Shown here in pieces: positions 8,438 to 16,394 of a DNA stretch of 64,000 bases. The notes under the pieces were generated by a model, which saw only the letters and a program-made list of their open reading frames with translations, was not told the origin of the DNA and did not search any database. The translations under genes were made by a program, and so were the position numbers. The DNA comes from Bacillota bacterium (lineage in GTDB: Bacteria; Bacillota_E; JAJZYS01; JAJYTV01). The DNA lies in the NCBI GenBank assembly GCA_021845645.1, contig JAJZVM010000019.1:8819-72818 (forward strand), in the 5' to 3' direction. Every line of letters starts with the position of its first letter. Position 1 is the stretch's first letter.

Positions 8438-9735
8438 CTCTGGTCACCGCGCAGCTGGTCGCGCAGCATGAGGATGTCGAGCAGCCGCCCGGGTTCCGGG
8501 CGCCGCCGCGACCAGCGCTGCAGAATGAGCCGCGCCACGGCCTGGGGGTCATGCCAGGCGTAGGCGCTGTCCCTGGCCAGGAGCGGACCGGCCAGGACCT
8601 CGTAGCCGGCGCCCGAGAGACCCTGCTCGCTCCAGCGCACGACCTCGGCGTCGCGCCCGCGGTACCGGCTCGCCGTCTGCGGGTCCAGAGGCGTCTCGTT
8701 GACGACGACGCAGTCGACGAGTCCCGCCCCGGCATGCTCCACGATGGCTGCGAGGTGCTGCTCGGCCGTCATGCCGTCGGTCTCGCCAGGCTGCGTCATG
8801 ATGTTCTGCACGTAGAAGCGCAGGGCATGCGAGCCGCGGATGGCGTCCGCGATGCCGCGCACGAGCAGGTTCGGCATCAGGCTCGTGAAGAGCGAACCTG
8901 GCGCGAGCACGATGATGTCCGCCTCGGCGAGCGCCTGCAGGGCCTCCCTGGTCGGTATCGCCGTCGCGGGCTCGAGCAGCACGCGTCGGACCACGCCGCG
9001 CGCCTCCGGGATCCGCGACTCACCCTCGATCAGGCGCCCGTCCTGGAGCTGCGCCCGCAGCACGACCTGGTCGTCGGTCGCCGGCAGCACCTGGCCGCGC
9101 ACCGCAAGCACCCGGCTGGAGGCGCGGATGGCCTCCTGCAGGTCGCCGGTGACGGTGCACATGGCGGCGAGAAACAGGTTCCCGAACGCGTGGCCCGAGA
9201 GGCCCTCTCCCGACGCGAAGCGATACTGGAAGAGGCGCTCGAGCAGAGGCTCCGTCTCCGCCAGCGCGAGGAGGCAATTGCGCAGATCCCCCGGCGGCGG
9301 TACGCCGAGTTCGCCGCGCAGCCGGCCGGAGCTGCCGCCATCGTCCGTGACCGCGACGATCGCGGTGATGTTCGAACTGTACTGCTTGAGCCCGCGAAGC
9401 AGCACGGGCAACCCGGTGCCTCCGCCCAAGGCCACGATGCGCGGACCGCGCAGCAGGACCCGGGCACGCCAGTAGCTCTCGGCGATCTCGCCCTGGTCCG
9501 TCGGCATGAGGGCCGTCACAACCGACCGGATCAACTGGCGCACCGCGTAGACGCCGACGACGACGCCGACCAGGATCAGGGCCAAGTCCGGGCTGATCCG
9601 CCGGTGCGGCTCGTCCCAGGACCCGACGATCAGCACCGCCCCGACTGCGGCCAGCGCGACCGCGGCGACCAGCAGCGCCAGCCACCGCTTGAAGCGCAGC
9701 CCGGGCATCAGCCAGCGCAGGGCGCGGCCGGTCAC
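8434..9735 (-). CDS. yvcK: YvcK/CofD-like gluconeogenesis and cell-shape factor with N-terminal membrane anchor
   Basis: The 433-residue protein starts with two hydrophobic helices (about 19-38 and 52-70) and continues as a CofD-like domain with the nucleotide-sugar binding loop GGGTGLPVLLRGLK and VTDDGGSSGRLRGE. YvcK proteins bind UDP-GlcNAc and support growth on gluconeogenic carbon and normal shape. The membrane-anchored form is longer than Bacillus YvcK but is common in Clostridia-like lineages. Start GTG 9735 overlaps the rapZ stop (GTGA). It is coupled to whiA downstream. Confidence 0.94.
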   Translation of the reverse strand: MTGRALRWLMPGLRFKRWLALLVAAVALAAVGAVLIVGSWDEPHRRISPDLALILVGVVVGVYAVRQLIRSVVTALMPTDQGEIAESYWRARVLLRGPRIVALGGGTGLPVLLRGLKQYSSNITAIVAVTDDGGSSGRLRGELGVPPPGDLRNCLLALAETEPLLERLFQYRFASGEGLSGHAFGNLFLAAMCTVTGDLQEAIRASSRVLAVRGQVLPATDDQVVLRAQLQDGRLIEGESRIPEARGVVRRVLLEPATAIPTREALQALAEADIIVLAPGSLFTSLMPNLLVRGIADAIRGSHALRFYVQNIMTQPGETDGMTAEQHLAAIVEHAGAGLVDCVVVNETPLDPQTASRYRGRDAEVVRWSEQGLSGAGYEVLAGPLLARDSAYAWHDPQAVARLILQRWSRRRPEPGRLLDILMLRDQLRGDQR

Positions 9736-10598
9736 GAGGTACCCGCCACCCGCACGCGGTCGCGGTGCTCGACGCTGATGCGCCGTCCCGACCCGCGCAG
9801 GCTGAGCGCGAGCTCCTCGACGACGACCACGCTGCGGTGCTGCCCGCCGGTGCAGCCGATGGCGACGACCACCTGCGACTTGCCCTCCTGGCTGTACTGC
9901 GGCAGCAGGAACTCGATCAGCGTCGCAAGGCGGGTCAGAAGCTCCTGCGCGATCGGCCAGCGCAGAACGTACTCCCGCACCTCGTCGTCGAGCCCTGTGC
10001 GGTGGCGCAGTTCCTGCACGTAGTTGGGGTTCGGCAGGAAGCGCACGTCGAAGACGAGGTCCGCGTCGAGCGGCAGGCCGTGCTTGAAGCCGAACGAGAC
10101 GAGCTGCACCAACAACGCGTCCTCGCTGCCGCTTGCCGCAAAGATCCGGCCGAGCTCGGTGCGCAGCTGCCTCGTCGTGAGGTCGGACGTGTCCACGACG
10201 ATGTGCGCCCAGCCGCGCACCTCCTCGAGCTGGCGCCGCTCGAGCCGGATGGCCTCCAGAACGCGGCCCTCGGCGGCGAGCGGGTGGCGCCTGCGCGTTT
10301 CCTTGTAGCGGTGCAGGAGCACCTCCTCGCGCGCCTCGAGGAACAGGATGCGATAGCGGACGCCGCGCTCCGCGAGCGCGGTCAGTGCCGCCAGCACGCG
10401 GTCGAAAAAGGCCTGGCCGCGCGTGTCGATAGCCACGGCCACCTTGTCGATGCGCTGCTGCGCGTCGAGCAGCTCGAGAAACTTGCCGATGAGATCGGGC
10501 GGCAGGTTCTCGACGCAGAAGTAGCCCATGTCCTCGAGCGCATGCATGGCCTGGCTCTTGCCAGCTCCGGAGAGTCCTGTGACGACGATGAATTCCAT
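9732..10598 (-). CDS. rapZ: RapZ (YvcJ) nucleotide-binding RNase adapter
   Basis: RapZ-type proteins bind GlcN6P or nucleotides. In E. coli RapZ steers RNase E to GlmZ; in Bacillus YvcJ is a GTPase linked to competence. The 288 residues show the Walker A GLSGAGKS (8-15), the segment VAIDTRGQAFF, and the C-terminal zinc- or sugar-binding region with IGCTGGQHRSVV. Start ATG 10598 follows GGGAGGGG. It is the first of the coupled rapZ-yvcK-whiA trio and lies 18 nt after the serine hydrolase gene, so all are probably in one transcript. Confidence 0.95.
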   Translation of the reverse strand: MEFIVVTGLSGAGKSQAMHALEDMGYFCVENLPPDLIGKFLELLDAQQRIDKVAVAIDTRGQAFFDRVLAALTALAERGVRYRILFLEAREEVLLHRYKETRRRHPLAAEGRVLEAIRLERRQLEEVRGWAHIVVDTSDLTTRQLRTELGRIFAASGSEDALLVQLVSFGFKHGLPLDADLVFDVRFLPNPNYVQELRHRTGLDDEVREYVLRWPIAQELLTRLATLIEFLLPQYSQEGKSQVVVAIGCTGGQHRSVVVVEELALSLRGSGRRISVEHRDRVRVAGTS

Positions 10599-10616
10599 GC
10601 GCGCCCCTCCCAGCCT

Positions 10617-11696
10617 TCAGTCGCAAAGACTTGCGAGCACGGCCTCATGGAATCGCTGGCGGGCAGCCTTCAGTCCGGACTCTGGACGCCTGCGCGGGTG
10701 CACGCGGTTCGTCAGCAGCACCATCAGCAGCTCTTCGCCCGGTGCCACGGCGAACGACGTCCCGGTGAACCCCGTATGGCCCCACAGCGCCAGGGGGCGC
10801 GACCGGTCGTCCCGGCCTCCCCAATAGAATAGCCCCAGAGACCGCCGATCGACAGCGGTCGTCTGCGCAGAGAGCATCAGGCGTACCGACTCCTCGGGCA
10901 GGAAGCGTCCCAGGCGGCCGACGCCGCCATCCAGGAGGGCCTGGGCGAAGCTGGCGACGTCGAGCGCCGGCGCAAAGAGACCCGCATGGCCTGCGGGCGT
11001 GCCCATCAGCCGTGCCTTGCCGTCGTGCACGACGCCGGTGAGCGCCTCCCCCGCCAAGGCCTCGCTCGGCACCAGCAGGGCGTCCTCGCCGTATGGCCAG
11101 AAGCGGGTGCCGTGGAGTCCGAGGGGTGCCTGCACAATGCGCGCGAACAGCGCGGCGAGGGGTTCGCCGCCTGCCGCCTGCGCGGCGAGCCCCAAGAGGT
11201 AGTAGCCGAGATCGGAATAGACGACTCCAGTGCGCGGTACATCGCCGATCGCCTGCAGCAGGGCCCGATGGCGCTCCCCAGGGGGGGCCGCCCACGCGAT
11301 GTCGGCCGACGGCGGCAGTCCGCCCTGGTGCGTCAGGAGGTCGAGCATGGTGCGCTCCGACACGAAGTGGTCCTTGGTCCAGGGCAGGAGGGAACCGATC
11401 TCCGCGTTCAGATCGACCGCGCCGTCGGCCGCCAGCCGCAGCACCACGGGGGCGGTGCAGATCGCCTTGGTCAGCGAGGCGAGGTCGAAGACGGCGTCGT
11501 GGGTCATTGCCCGCTCGGGCGCGACCTGCCGCAAGCCGAGGGCCCATGCGGCCGCGATCACCGCACGGCGCGCCACGATAGCCACCGCCCCAGGGAACGC
11601 ATCCTCGACGATTCCCTCTTCCAAGGCCAGCCGGGCCGCCTCGAGACCGCCGGGCTCGAGGCCGGCCTCCTCCGGCCGTCCGAAGCGCAGGCTCAT
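10617..11696 (-). CDS. beta-lactamase-like serine hydrolase (class C/EstB type)
   Basis: This is a 359-residue penicillin-binding-protein-fold hydrolase. It has the nucleophile motif SLTK (SxxK, Ser about 74), a YSD version of the Y-x-N triad and an HTGFTG box replacing KTG, as in EstB-like esterases and D-amino-acid peptidases. No signal peptide or membrane helix is visible, so it is probably cytoplasmic. Its ATG overlaps the HAD gene stop (ATGA). Placement before rapZ suggests a role in wall-derived muropeptide or amide turnover, but the substrate is not predictable. Confidence 0.87.
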   Translation of the reverse strand: MSLRFGRPEEAGLEPGGLEAARLALEEGIVEDAFPGAVAIVARRAVIAAAWALGLRQVAPERAMTHDAVFDLASLTKAICTAPVVLRLAADGAVDLNAEIGSLLPWTKDHFVSERTMLDLLTHQGGLPPSADIAWAAPPGERHRALLQAIGDVPRTGVVYSDLGYYLLGLAAQAAGGEPLAALFARIVQAPLGLHGTRFWPYGEDALLVPSEALAGEALTGVVHDGKARLMGTPAGHAGLFAPALDVASFAQALLDGGVGRLGRFLPEESVRLMLSAQTTAVDRRSLGLFYWGGRDDRSRPLALWGHTGFTGTSFAVAPGEELLMVLLTNRVHPRRRPESGLKAARQRFHEAVLASLCD

Positions 11697-12481
11697 CTGC
11701 CGAGCTCCAGCGCGAGCGCTGCCGCAAGATCCGGCGGCGGCGGCAGCAGGAGAGGCCCCAGCTCGCGTACGGCCGCGGCCGCCGTGCGCGGCGCAAATGC
11801 GCGCCCGACGATGCGCAACATCTCGACGTCGTTCTCCGCGTCGCCCGCCGCGGCCACCTCGTCGAGGCGCAGGCCCAGGCGCTCAGCCAGTGCCCGCAGC
11901 GCGACACCCTTGTCCACGCCAGGCGGAACAATCTCCACGAAGTCCGGTTCGGAGCGGAAGCACTCGATCCGCTCCGCGAGTTCCAGGCGAAGGGCCTCCA
12001 TCAACTGGCCCGTGGCTCCGGGGTCCAGCAGCGCCAGGAGCTTCTGGGGCTCCTCGGACATGCGTGCCTCATCCACGAGCTGGGCTGTGACCCTGGTTCG
12101 CCGCGCGTACGCCTCCGTGCGGGCGGTGCGCCTGAGGATGCGCAGCTCGCCCTTGACATACCCCTGCACCTCCGCTCCCGCACCAAGGCAGATCTCGACT
12201 GCCCGACGCGCCGCAGTAGGCGCGATGGCCTGTTGCCAGAGCGGCGCGTCACCGGTCGGATAGGCCCATAGCTCGGCGCCGTTCAGGGCGATGATGAAGC
12301 CCCGGTCGACGCCCATGTCCTTGAGCACCAGCGCCGCCGACTGCACCATGCGGCCCGTGGCGATCGCCACCTGGACGCCGCGTCGGCCGAGTTCGGCGAA
12401 GGCGGCCCGCGCCTCGCGCGCGCCGCGGCCGTCCCGCGCGATCAGGGTGCCATCGAGGTCGACCGCAACCAGCCGGATCAC
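11693..12481 (-). CDS. Cof-type HAD-IIB sugar phosphatase-like hydrolase
   Basis: This is a 262-residue HAD superfamily phosphatase. Motif I is VAVDLDGTL (nucleophile Asp near residue 8), motif II is ATGRM, motif III is VDKGVALRAL, and motif IV is AAGDAENDVEML. The cap region between motifs II and III fits the Cof/YwpJ type. It should dephosphorylate a small metabolite in the cytoplasm. Start GTG 12481 overlaps the stop of the YvlD-like gene (GTGA), and its own stop overlaps the next ATG, so three genes are coupled. Confidence 0.93.
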   Translation of the reverse strand: MIRLVAVDLDGTLIARDGRGAREARAAFAELGRRGVQVAIATGRMVQSAALVLKDMGVDRGFIIALNGAELWAYPTGDAPLWQQAIAPTAARRAVEICLGAGAEVQGYVKGELRILRRTARTEAYARRTRVTAQLVDEARMSEEPQKLLALLDPGATGQLMEALRLELAERIECFRSEPDFVEIVPPGVDKGVALRALAERLGLRLDEVAAAGDAENDVEMLRIVGRAFAPRTAAAAVRELGPLLLPPPPDLAAALALELGR

Positions 12482-12819
12482 AGCGCCCGCCAGAGGGCGC
12501 CGAGTACGGCGCTCAGCACGCCGACGAGGAACGCGCCAAGGATCGCGGGCCAGAAGCCGCGGACCTGGAAACCCGGAGTGAAGCCGGCGGCGATCAGGAA
12601 GACGACACCGTTGACCACGAGGGTGAAGAGGCCGAGCGTCAGGAGGTTGATGGGAAGCGTCAGGAGCAGAAGGATCGGCCGGACGAGCAGGTTCGCAAGG
12701 CCAAGCACCACGGCCGCGAGCAGCGCAACCCAGAAGCTGCGCACCTGCACGCCGATGCCGAGTAGTGCGACGATATAGATGCTGACGGCAGAGATGAGCC
12801 ATCGTGCGATCATGGGCAC
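12478..12819 (-). CDS. YvlD-like four-helix membrane protein (phage holin family 4)
   Basis: A 113-residue hydrophobic protein with four predicted membrane helices (about 6-24, 28-45, 53-76, 84-110) separated by short Gly- and Pro-rich turns. This matches the YvlD/phage holin family 4 group. These proteins are widespread in Bacillota and, despite the name, usually chromosomal with unknown function. GTG 12819 or ATG 12813 could start it. It heads the operon HAD, hydrolase, rapZ, yvcK, whiA, and a good sigma-A promoter lies about 55 nt upstream. Confidence 0.85.
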   Translation of the reverse strand: MPMIARWLISAVSIYIVALLGIGVQVRSFWVALLAAVVLGLANLLVRPILLLLTLPINLLTLGLFTLVVNGVVFLIAAGFTPGFQVRGFWPAILGAFLVGVLSAVLGALWRAL

Positions 12820-12872
12820 TTTTGGCCGCGCGGCGAGCGGCCTTCCCCCTTGCCAAGACTCGAAACAGTCTG

Positions 12873-12902
12873 ATCGTACCCTTATAGAGCCTATTCCCTC
12901 AA
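12873..12902 (-). promoter_or_regulatory. sigma-A promoter of the yvlD-rapZ-yvcK-whiA operon
   Basis: On the minus strand TTGAGG (12902-12897) and TACGAT (12878-12873) are separated by 18 nt. The predicted start of transcription is about 47 nt upstream of the first gene. No other convincing promoter is visible in the coupled genes downstream. Confidence 0.55.
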
Positions 12903-13035
12903 CTCGTCGGGACCCGCGCAGCGGCCTGCAGGGATCGCCACGGATGAGCCCACGCCCGTGCGAGCACCGGTGATCGCCCGCCTGTCCTCCCGAACGCCCC
13001 CGCAGCCTCTGGCCTGCCGTCCTGGCGGCCGACCT

Positions 13036-13075
13036 CCAGCGAAGCCCCGGCGGCGTGCCGCCGGGGCTTCGCTGG
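13036..13075. terminator. perfect 19-bp inverted repeat in the 470-bp gap before the GH18 gene
   Basis: Arms 13036-13054 and 13057-13075 are perfectly complementary with a 2-nt spacer. The gap 12820-13289 separates divergent genes and holds no ORF I trust. It contains the operon promoter above, this palindrome and the AT-rich dyad below. The palindrome has no U-tract, so it could equally be a protein-binding or structural element. Confidence 0.5.
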
Positions 13076-13234
13076 CATCTCTTCGTCGACAGCCCTGGGC
13101 GGCATCAGAGGCATCCGGCCCCATCCCTCACAAATTTGGCGCCTGCGTACATGCTCATCTCCCTCCTCCAGTTCCTCCACCCTCGTGCCTTCTCAAGAGC
13201 AAACAGGGGGTTCGACATAGGACTTTCCTTACGT

Positions 13235-13258
13235 CAACTTATAGACGGATATAAGTTG
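13235..13258 (+). promoter_or_regulatory. AT-rich 9-bp dyad just upstream of the GH18 gene
   Basis: CAACTTATA (13235-13243) and TATAAGTTG (13250-13258) form a perfect inverted repeat with a 6-nt centre. It is strikingly AT-rich for this genome and lies 17 nt before the Shine-Dalgarno. It could be an operator or an RNA hairpin in the leader. I cannot name the binding factor. Confidence 0.5.
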
Positions 13259-13289
13259 TCGGTTGCGGCCTAGCAAGGAGGAACCCGCC

Positions 13290-14444
13290 GTGCGCATCGC
13301 GCTGAGCTTGACGGTCTCCATGGCCCTGACGCTGGCGGCAGCAGCCGTCACTGTTCCCCTCCGCCCTGCCGTGACGACCGCGGCGCCGCCTGCGAGCAGG
13401 TCCGCCGCGACCCGTGGGACAGCACCGTTGGCAGCTTCCCGGGCAACCGCGCCCAAGACGGCCGCCGCCAGCACCAACGGCACGACGTCGGCCCCGCAGG
13501 CGACCGCCGCGGCGACCCTGGCACCGGCGAAGCCGTTCGTGCTCGGATACTACCTGCCGGGCAGCGGATCGGCGGAGAGCTTCGGCGCGCACTACGCCGA
13601 GATCGACGCCATCGCACCGCTCTGGTTCGGCATCCACGCCGACGGCAGCGTCCAGCATCGCAGCGGCGGCAGCCTCGCCACCATCGTCGACCTCGCGCAC
13701 AGCCACGGCCGGAAGGTCTTCGTGCTCGTCACCAACATGGCGCAGGACCGCATCCTCGTGAACGCGACGCTTCGCCAGACGGCTGTGCGGAATTTGGTCA
13801 GCGCGGTGCTGGCGAATCACCTCGACGGGGTCAATATCGACTTCGAGAGCATCGACGGTAGCGATGCGCAAGGGCTCGTCGACTTCGTCTCCGCCGTCCA
13901 CAGGCTGCTGGCACCGCATGGCCTCCTGACGACGGTCGCCGTCGGGCCGCGCAGCTCGACACAGCTGGCGATCAGCGACGAGTCGGACGCGTACAACTAC
14001 GCCGCGCTCGGCCGCGTCGCGGACTACGTCGTGCTGATGACCTACGACGAGCACTGCCCGCCCGGCGGCGCCGGACCGATCGCAGGCCTGCCCTGGACGA
14101 AGAACGTCGTGAACTACGCCGTGTCGCAGATGCCCCCGTCGAAGATCCTGCTCGGGATCGCGGCGTACGGCTACGACTGGTCGCAGCCAGGCACCCCGAC
14201 CGTCACCGCGAGCCAGGCGATCTCCCAGATCGATGCCGGCGGCGTGCAGCTCGGCTGGAGCCAGACGGCCGAGGAGCCCTACTACACCTCGGGCTCCCAT
14301 GACGTCTGGTTCGAGGACAGCTACAGCGCAGCACCCAAATTCCGTCTCGTCACGAACGACCACCTGGGCGGCATCGCGCTCTGGTACCTGGGCGCGGAAG
14401 ACAGCCAGTTCTGGCCGACCGTGCAGGCAGACCTGCTCAAGTAG
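13290..14444 (+). CDS. secreted GH18 glycosidase (YaaH/SleL-like catalytic domain)
   Basis: The 384-residue protein has a signal peptide (RIALSLTVSMALTLAAAAV), an Ala/Thr/Ser-rich linker to about residue 78, and a GH18 TIM-barrel with the catalytic signature DGVNIDFE (acid Glu about 186), plus YDEHCPPGGAGPIAG and LGIAAYGYDW. Domains of this type in spore formers cleave cortex peptidoglycan (SleL/YaaH) or act on GlcNAc polymers. There is no LysM repeat, which SleL normally has, so a general wall glucosaminidase is also possible. Start GTG 13290 follows AAGGAGG. It stands alone between divergent and convergent neighbours. Confidence 0.88.
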   Translation: MRIALSLTVSMALTLAAAAVTVPLRPAVTTAAPPASRSAATRGTAPLAASRATAPKTAAASTNGTTSAPQATAAATLAPAKPFVLGYYLPGSGSAESFGAHYAEIDAIAPLWFGIHADGSVQHRSGGSLATIVDLAHSHGRKVFVLVTNMAQDRILVNATLRQTAVRNLVSAVLANHLDGVNIDFESIDGSDAQGLVDFVSAVHRLLAPHGLLTTVAVGPRSSTQLAISDESDAYNYAALGRVADYVVLMTYDEHCPPGGAGPIAGLPWTKNVVNYAVSQMPPSKILLGIAAYGYDWSQPGTPTVTASQAISQIDAGGVQLGWSQTAEEPYYTSGSHDVWFEDSYSAAPKFRLVTNDHLGGIALWYLGAEDSQFWPTVQADLLK

Positions 14445-14449
14445 GCCCG

Positions 14450-14488
14450 GGAAGGACGTCCGCAGCGCCTGGCCGCGGACGTCCTTCC
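14450..14488. terminator. hairpin after the GH18 gene
   Basis: Arms 14450-14463 and 14475-14488 are 14 bp and perfectly complementary with an 11-nt loop. They begin 5 nt after the GH18 stop. A second GC-rich hairpin follows around 14536-14560, before the convergent uvrC stop. Confidence 0.6.
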
Positions 14489-14572
14489 TGAACACCCACG
14501 GGCTCAACCTGCTCATGCCGCGGTTCTAGCTGGCCACCTCGCGCGGCGCGCCCCGCCGCGCGCAACCGCTTC

Positions 14573-16393
14573 CTAGCCGATCTCCTCCTTGAGTCGCTTC
14601 GCGAGGCTCAAGGTGAAGCCCCGCACCGCCGCGATCTCCTCCACGGTCGCCGCCTGCACGCCGCGCAACGAGCCAAAGCGCTCGATGAGGGCGCGCCTGC
14701 GCTTCGGGCCGATTCCCGGCACGTCGTCCAGGCGCGAGTGCAGCTGCGCCCGCGAGCGCCGGGAGCGGTGCAGCCCGAGCGCGAAGCGGTGCGACTCGTC
14801 ACGCACCTGCTGCAGCAGCGTGCGCCCGGGATGCCCTTCGCCCAGTTGCAGCGGCTCCGACTCGTGGGGCAGGTAGATCTCTTCGTGTTGCTTGGCGAGC
14901 GAGCAGGTCGGCAGGTCTTCGAGACCGAGCTCCTGCAGGACGGAGAGCACCGCGCCCAGTTGCCCTTTGCCGCCGTCGATCAGGAGAAGGTCGGGAAACT
15001 CGGAGAACTTCCCGCCGCCCTCGTGCTGTTCGCGCTGCCCTCGCCGGAAGCGCCTGCCCACCGCCTCGGCCAAGGACGCGAAGTCGTTCGGCCCCTCCAC
15101 GCTCTTGATGCGGAAGCGGCGGTACTCCCCATAGGCGGGCTCGCCGTCGATGAACACCACCATCGACGCGACGCTCTCGCGACCCTGGGTGTTCGAGATG
15201 TCGAAGCCCTCGATGCGCCGCGGTGGCGCATCGAGGCCGAGCGCCTCCTGCAGGGCCTCCATCATGCGGCGCGGCCTGCCCTCGCGGTCGGACAGGACGA
15301 TCTCCTGCAAGGCGACGCGCGCGTTCTCCGCCGCGAGCGCCAGCTGCGTCTGACCGGTGCCGCGCCGCGGCACCTTGAGCTGCACCTGGGCACCTCGCCG
15401 CTCCTGCAGCCACTGCGCCACGACATCCTGCTCCTCCGGCAGGATCGGCACCAGCACCTCGCGCGGCGGCCTCTCAAGCGCATAGTGCAGGGCGAGTGCG
15501 GCGGACAGCACTTCCGGATCACCGTCCTCATCGCTCACCCGCAGGACATAGCGCTCGCGCCCCACGAGTTTGCCCTCGCGCACGCGGAAAACCTGCACCA
15601 CCGCCTGGCCGCCCTCGCGGGCGAGTCCGACCACGTCGCGGTCCTGGACGCGTCCGGAATCCACCTGCTGCACGGGACTCGTCACATACTCGACGGCGCG
15701 GATGCGGTCGCGGAGCTCTGCCGCCTCCTCGAAGCGCAGCGCCTCCGCCGCGATGTCCATCTGCTGGCGCAAGCGGACCAGCAGTTCCTCGGGATGACCG
15801 GAGAGGAAGTCGAGTGCCTGTCGCACGATATCGCCGTAGTCGTCTTGCGAAATGTGGCCGACGCAGGGCGCCCGGCAGCGGCCGATGTGGTAGAGGAGGC
15901 ACGGCCGCGCAGCCGTCCTGAGCTTCTGGTCCGAGCAGGTGCGCATGGGGAACACGCGCCGCATGATGCGCAGGGTCTCCTGCATCCGGCCAGAGCTGGG
16001 GAAGGGCCCGAAGTACCGAGCGCCGTCCGGCTGCACCCTGCGCACGACGAGGAGGCGCGGAAAGGCTTCCTGCGTCACCTTGAGGTAGGGATAGTGCTTG
16101 TCGTCCTTCAGCAGGACGTTGTACTTCGGCCGGTGCTCCTTGATGAGGTTCTGCTCGAGAAGGAGCGCCTCCACCTCGCTGCGCGCGACGATGAATTCCA
16201 GACGCTCCGCATCCTGCACGAGGCGGATCGTCTTGGCCGCGAGGCCCCGCGAAGACTGGAAGTAGCTGCGGGTGCGTGACCGCAGGTTCTTCGCCTTGCC
16301 GACGTAGAGAACGGTGCCGTCCGCCCCGCGGAACAGGTAGACCCCGGGACGCTCCGGCATGGCGCGAGCCGCCTCGCGCAGCTCCTCGAACAC
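14573..16393 (-). CDS. uvrC: excinuclease ABC subunit C (UvrC)
   Basis: UvrC makes the two incisions during nucleotide excision repair. The 606 residues contain an N-terminal GIY-YIG nuclease domain (PGVYLFRGADGTVLYVGKAK), a Cys cluster, the UvrB-binding UVR motif, the RNase H-like 5' nuclease region (IEGFDISNTQG, LLIDGGKGQLGA) and a C-terminal helix-hairpin-helix (VPGIGPKRRRAL). The GTG at 16393 (VFEELREAARAMPERPG) gives the family's N-terminal length and overlaps the SD-like TGAGG at the uvrA stop. It is directly downstream of uvrA. Confidence 0.96.
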   Translation of the reverse strand: MFEELREAARAMPERPGVYLFRGADGTVLYVGKAKNLRSRTRSYFQSSRGLAAKTIRLVQDAERLEFIVARSEVEALLLEQNLIKEHRPKYNVLLKDDKHYPYLKVTQEAFPRLLVVRRVQPDGARYFGPFPSSGRMQETLRIMRRVFPMRTCSDQKLRTAARPCLLYHIGRCRAPCVGHISQDDYGDIVRQALDFLSGHPEELLVRLRQQMDIAAEALRFEEAAELRDRIRAVEYVTSPVQQVDSGRVQDRDVVGLAREGGQAVVQVFRVREGKLVGRERYVLRVSDEDGDPEVLSAALALHYALERPPREVLVPILPEEQDVVAQWLQERRGAQVQLKVPRRGTGQTQLALAAENARVALQEIVLSDREGRPRRMMEALQEALGLDAPPRRIEGFDISNTQGRESVASMVVFIDGEPAYGEYRRFRIKSVEGPNDFASLAEAVGRRFRRGQREQHEGGGKFSEFPDLLLIDGGKGQLGAVLSVLQELGLEDLPTCSLAKQHEEIYLPHESEPLQLGEGHPGRTLLQQVRDESHRFALGLHRSRRSRAQLHSRLDDVPGIGPKRRRALIERFGSLRGVQAATVEEIAAVRGFTLSLAKRLKEEIG

Positions 16394-16394
16394 C

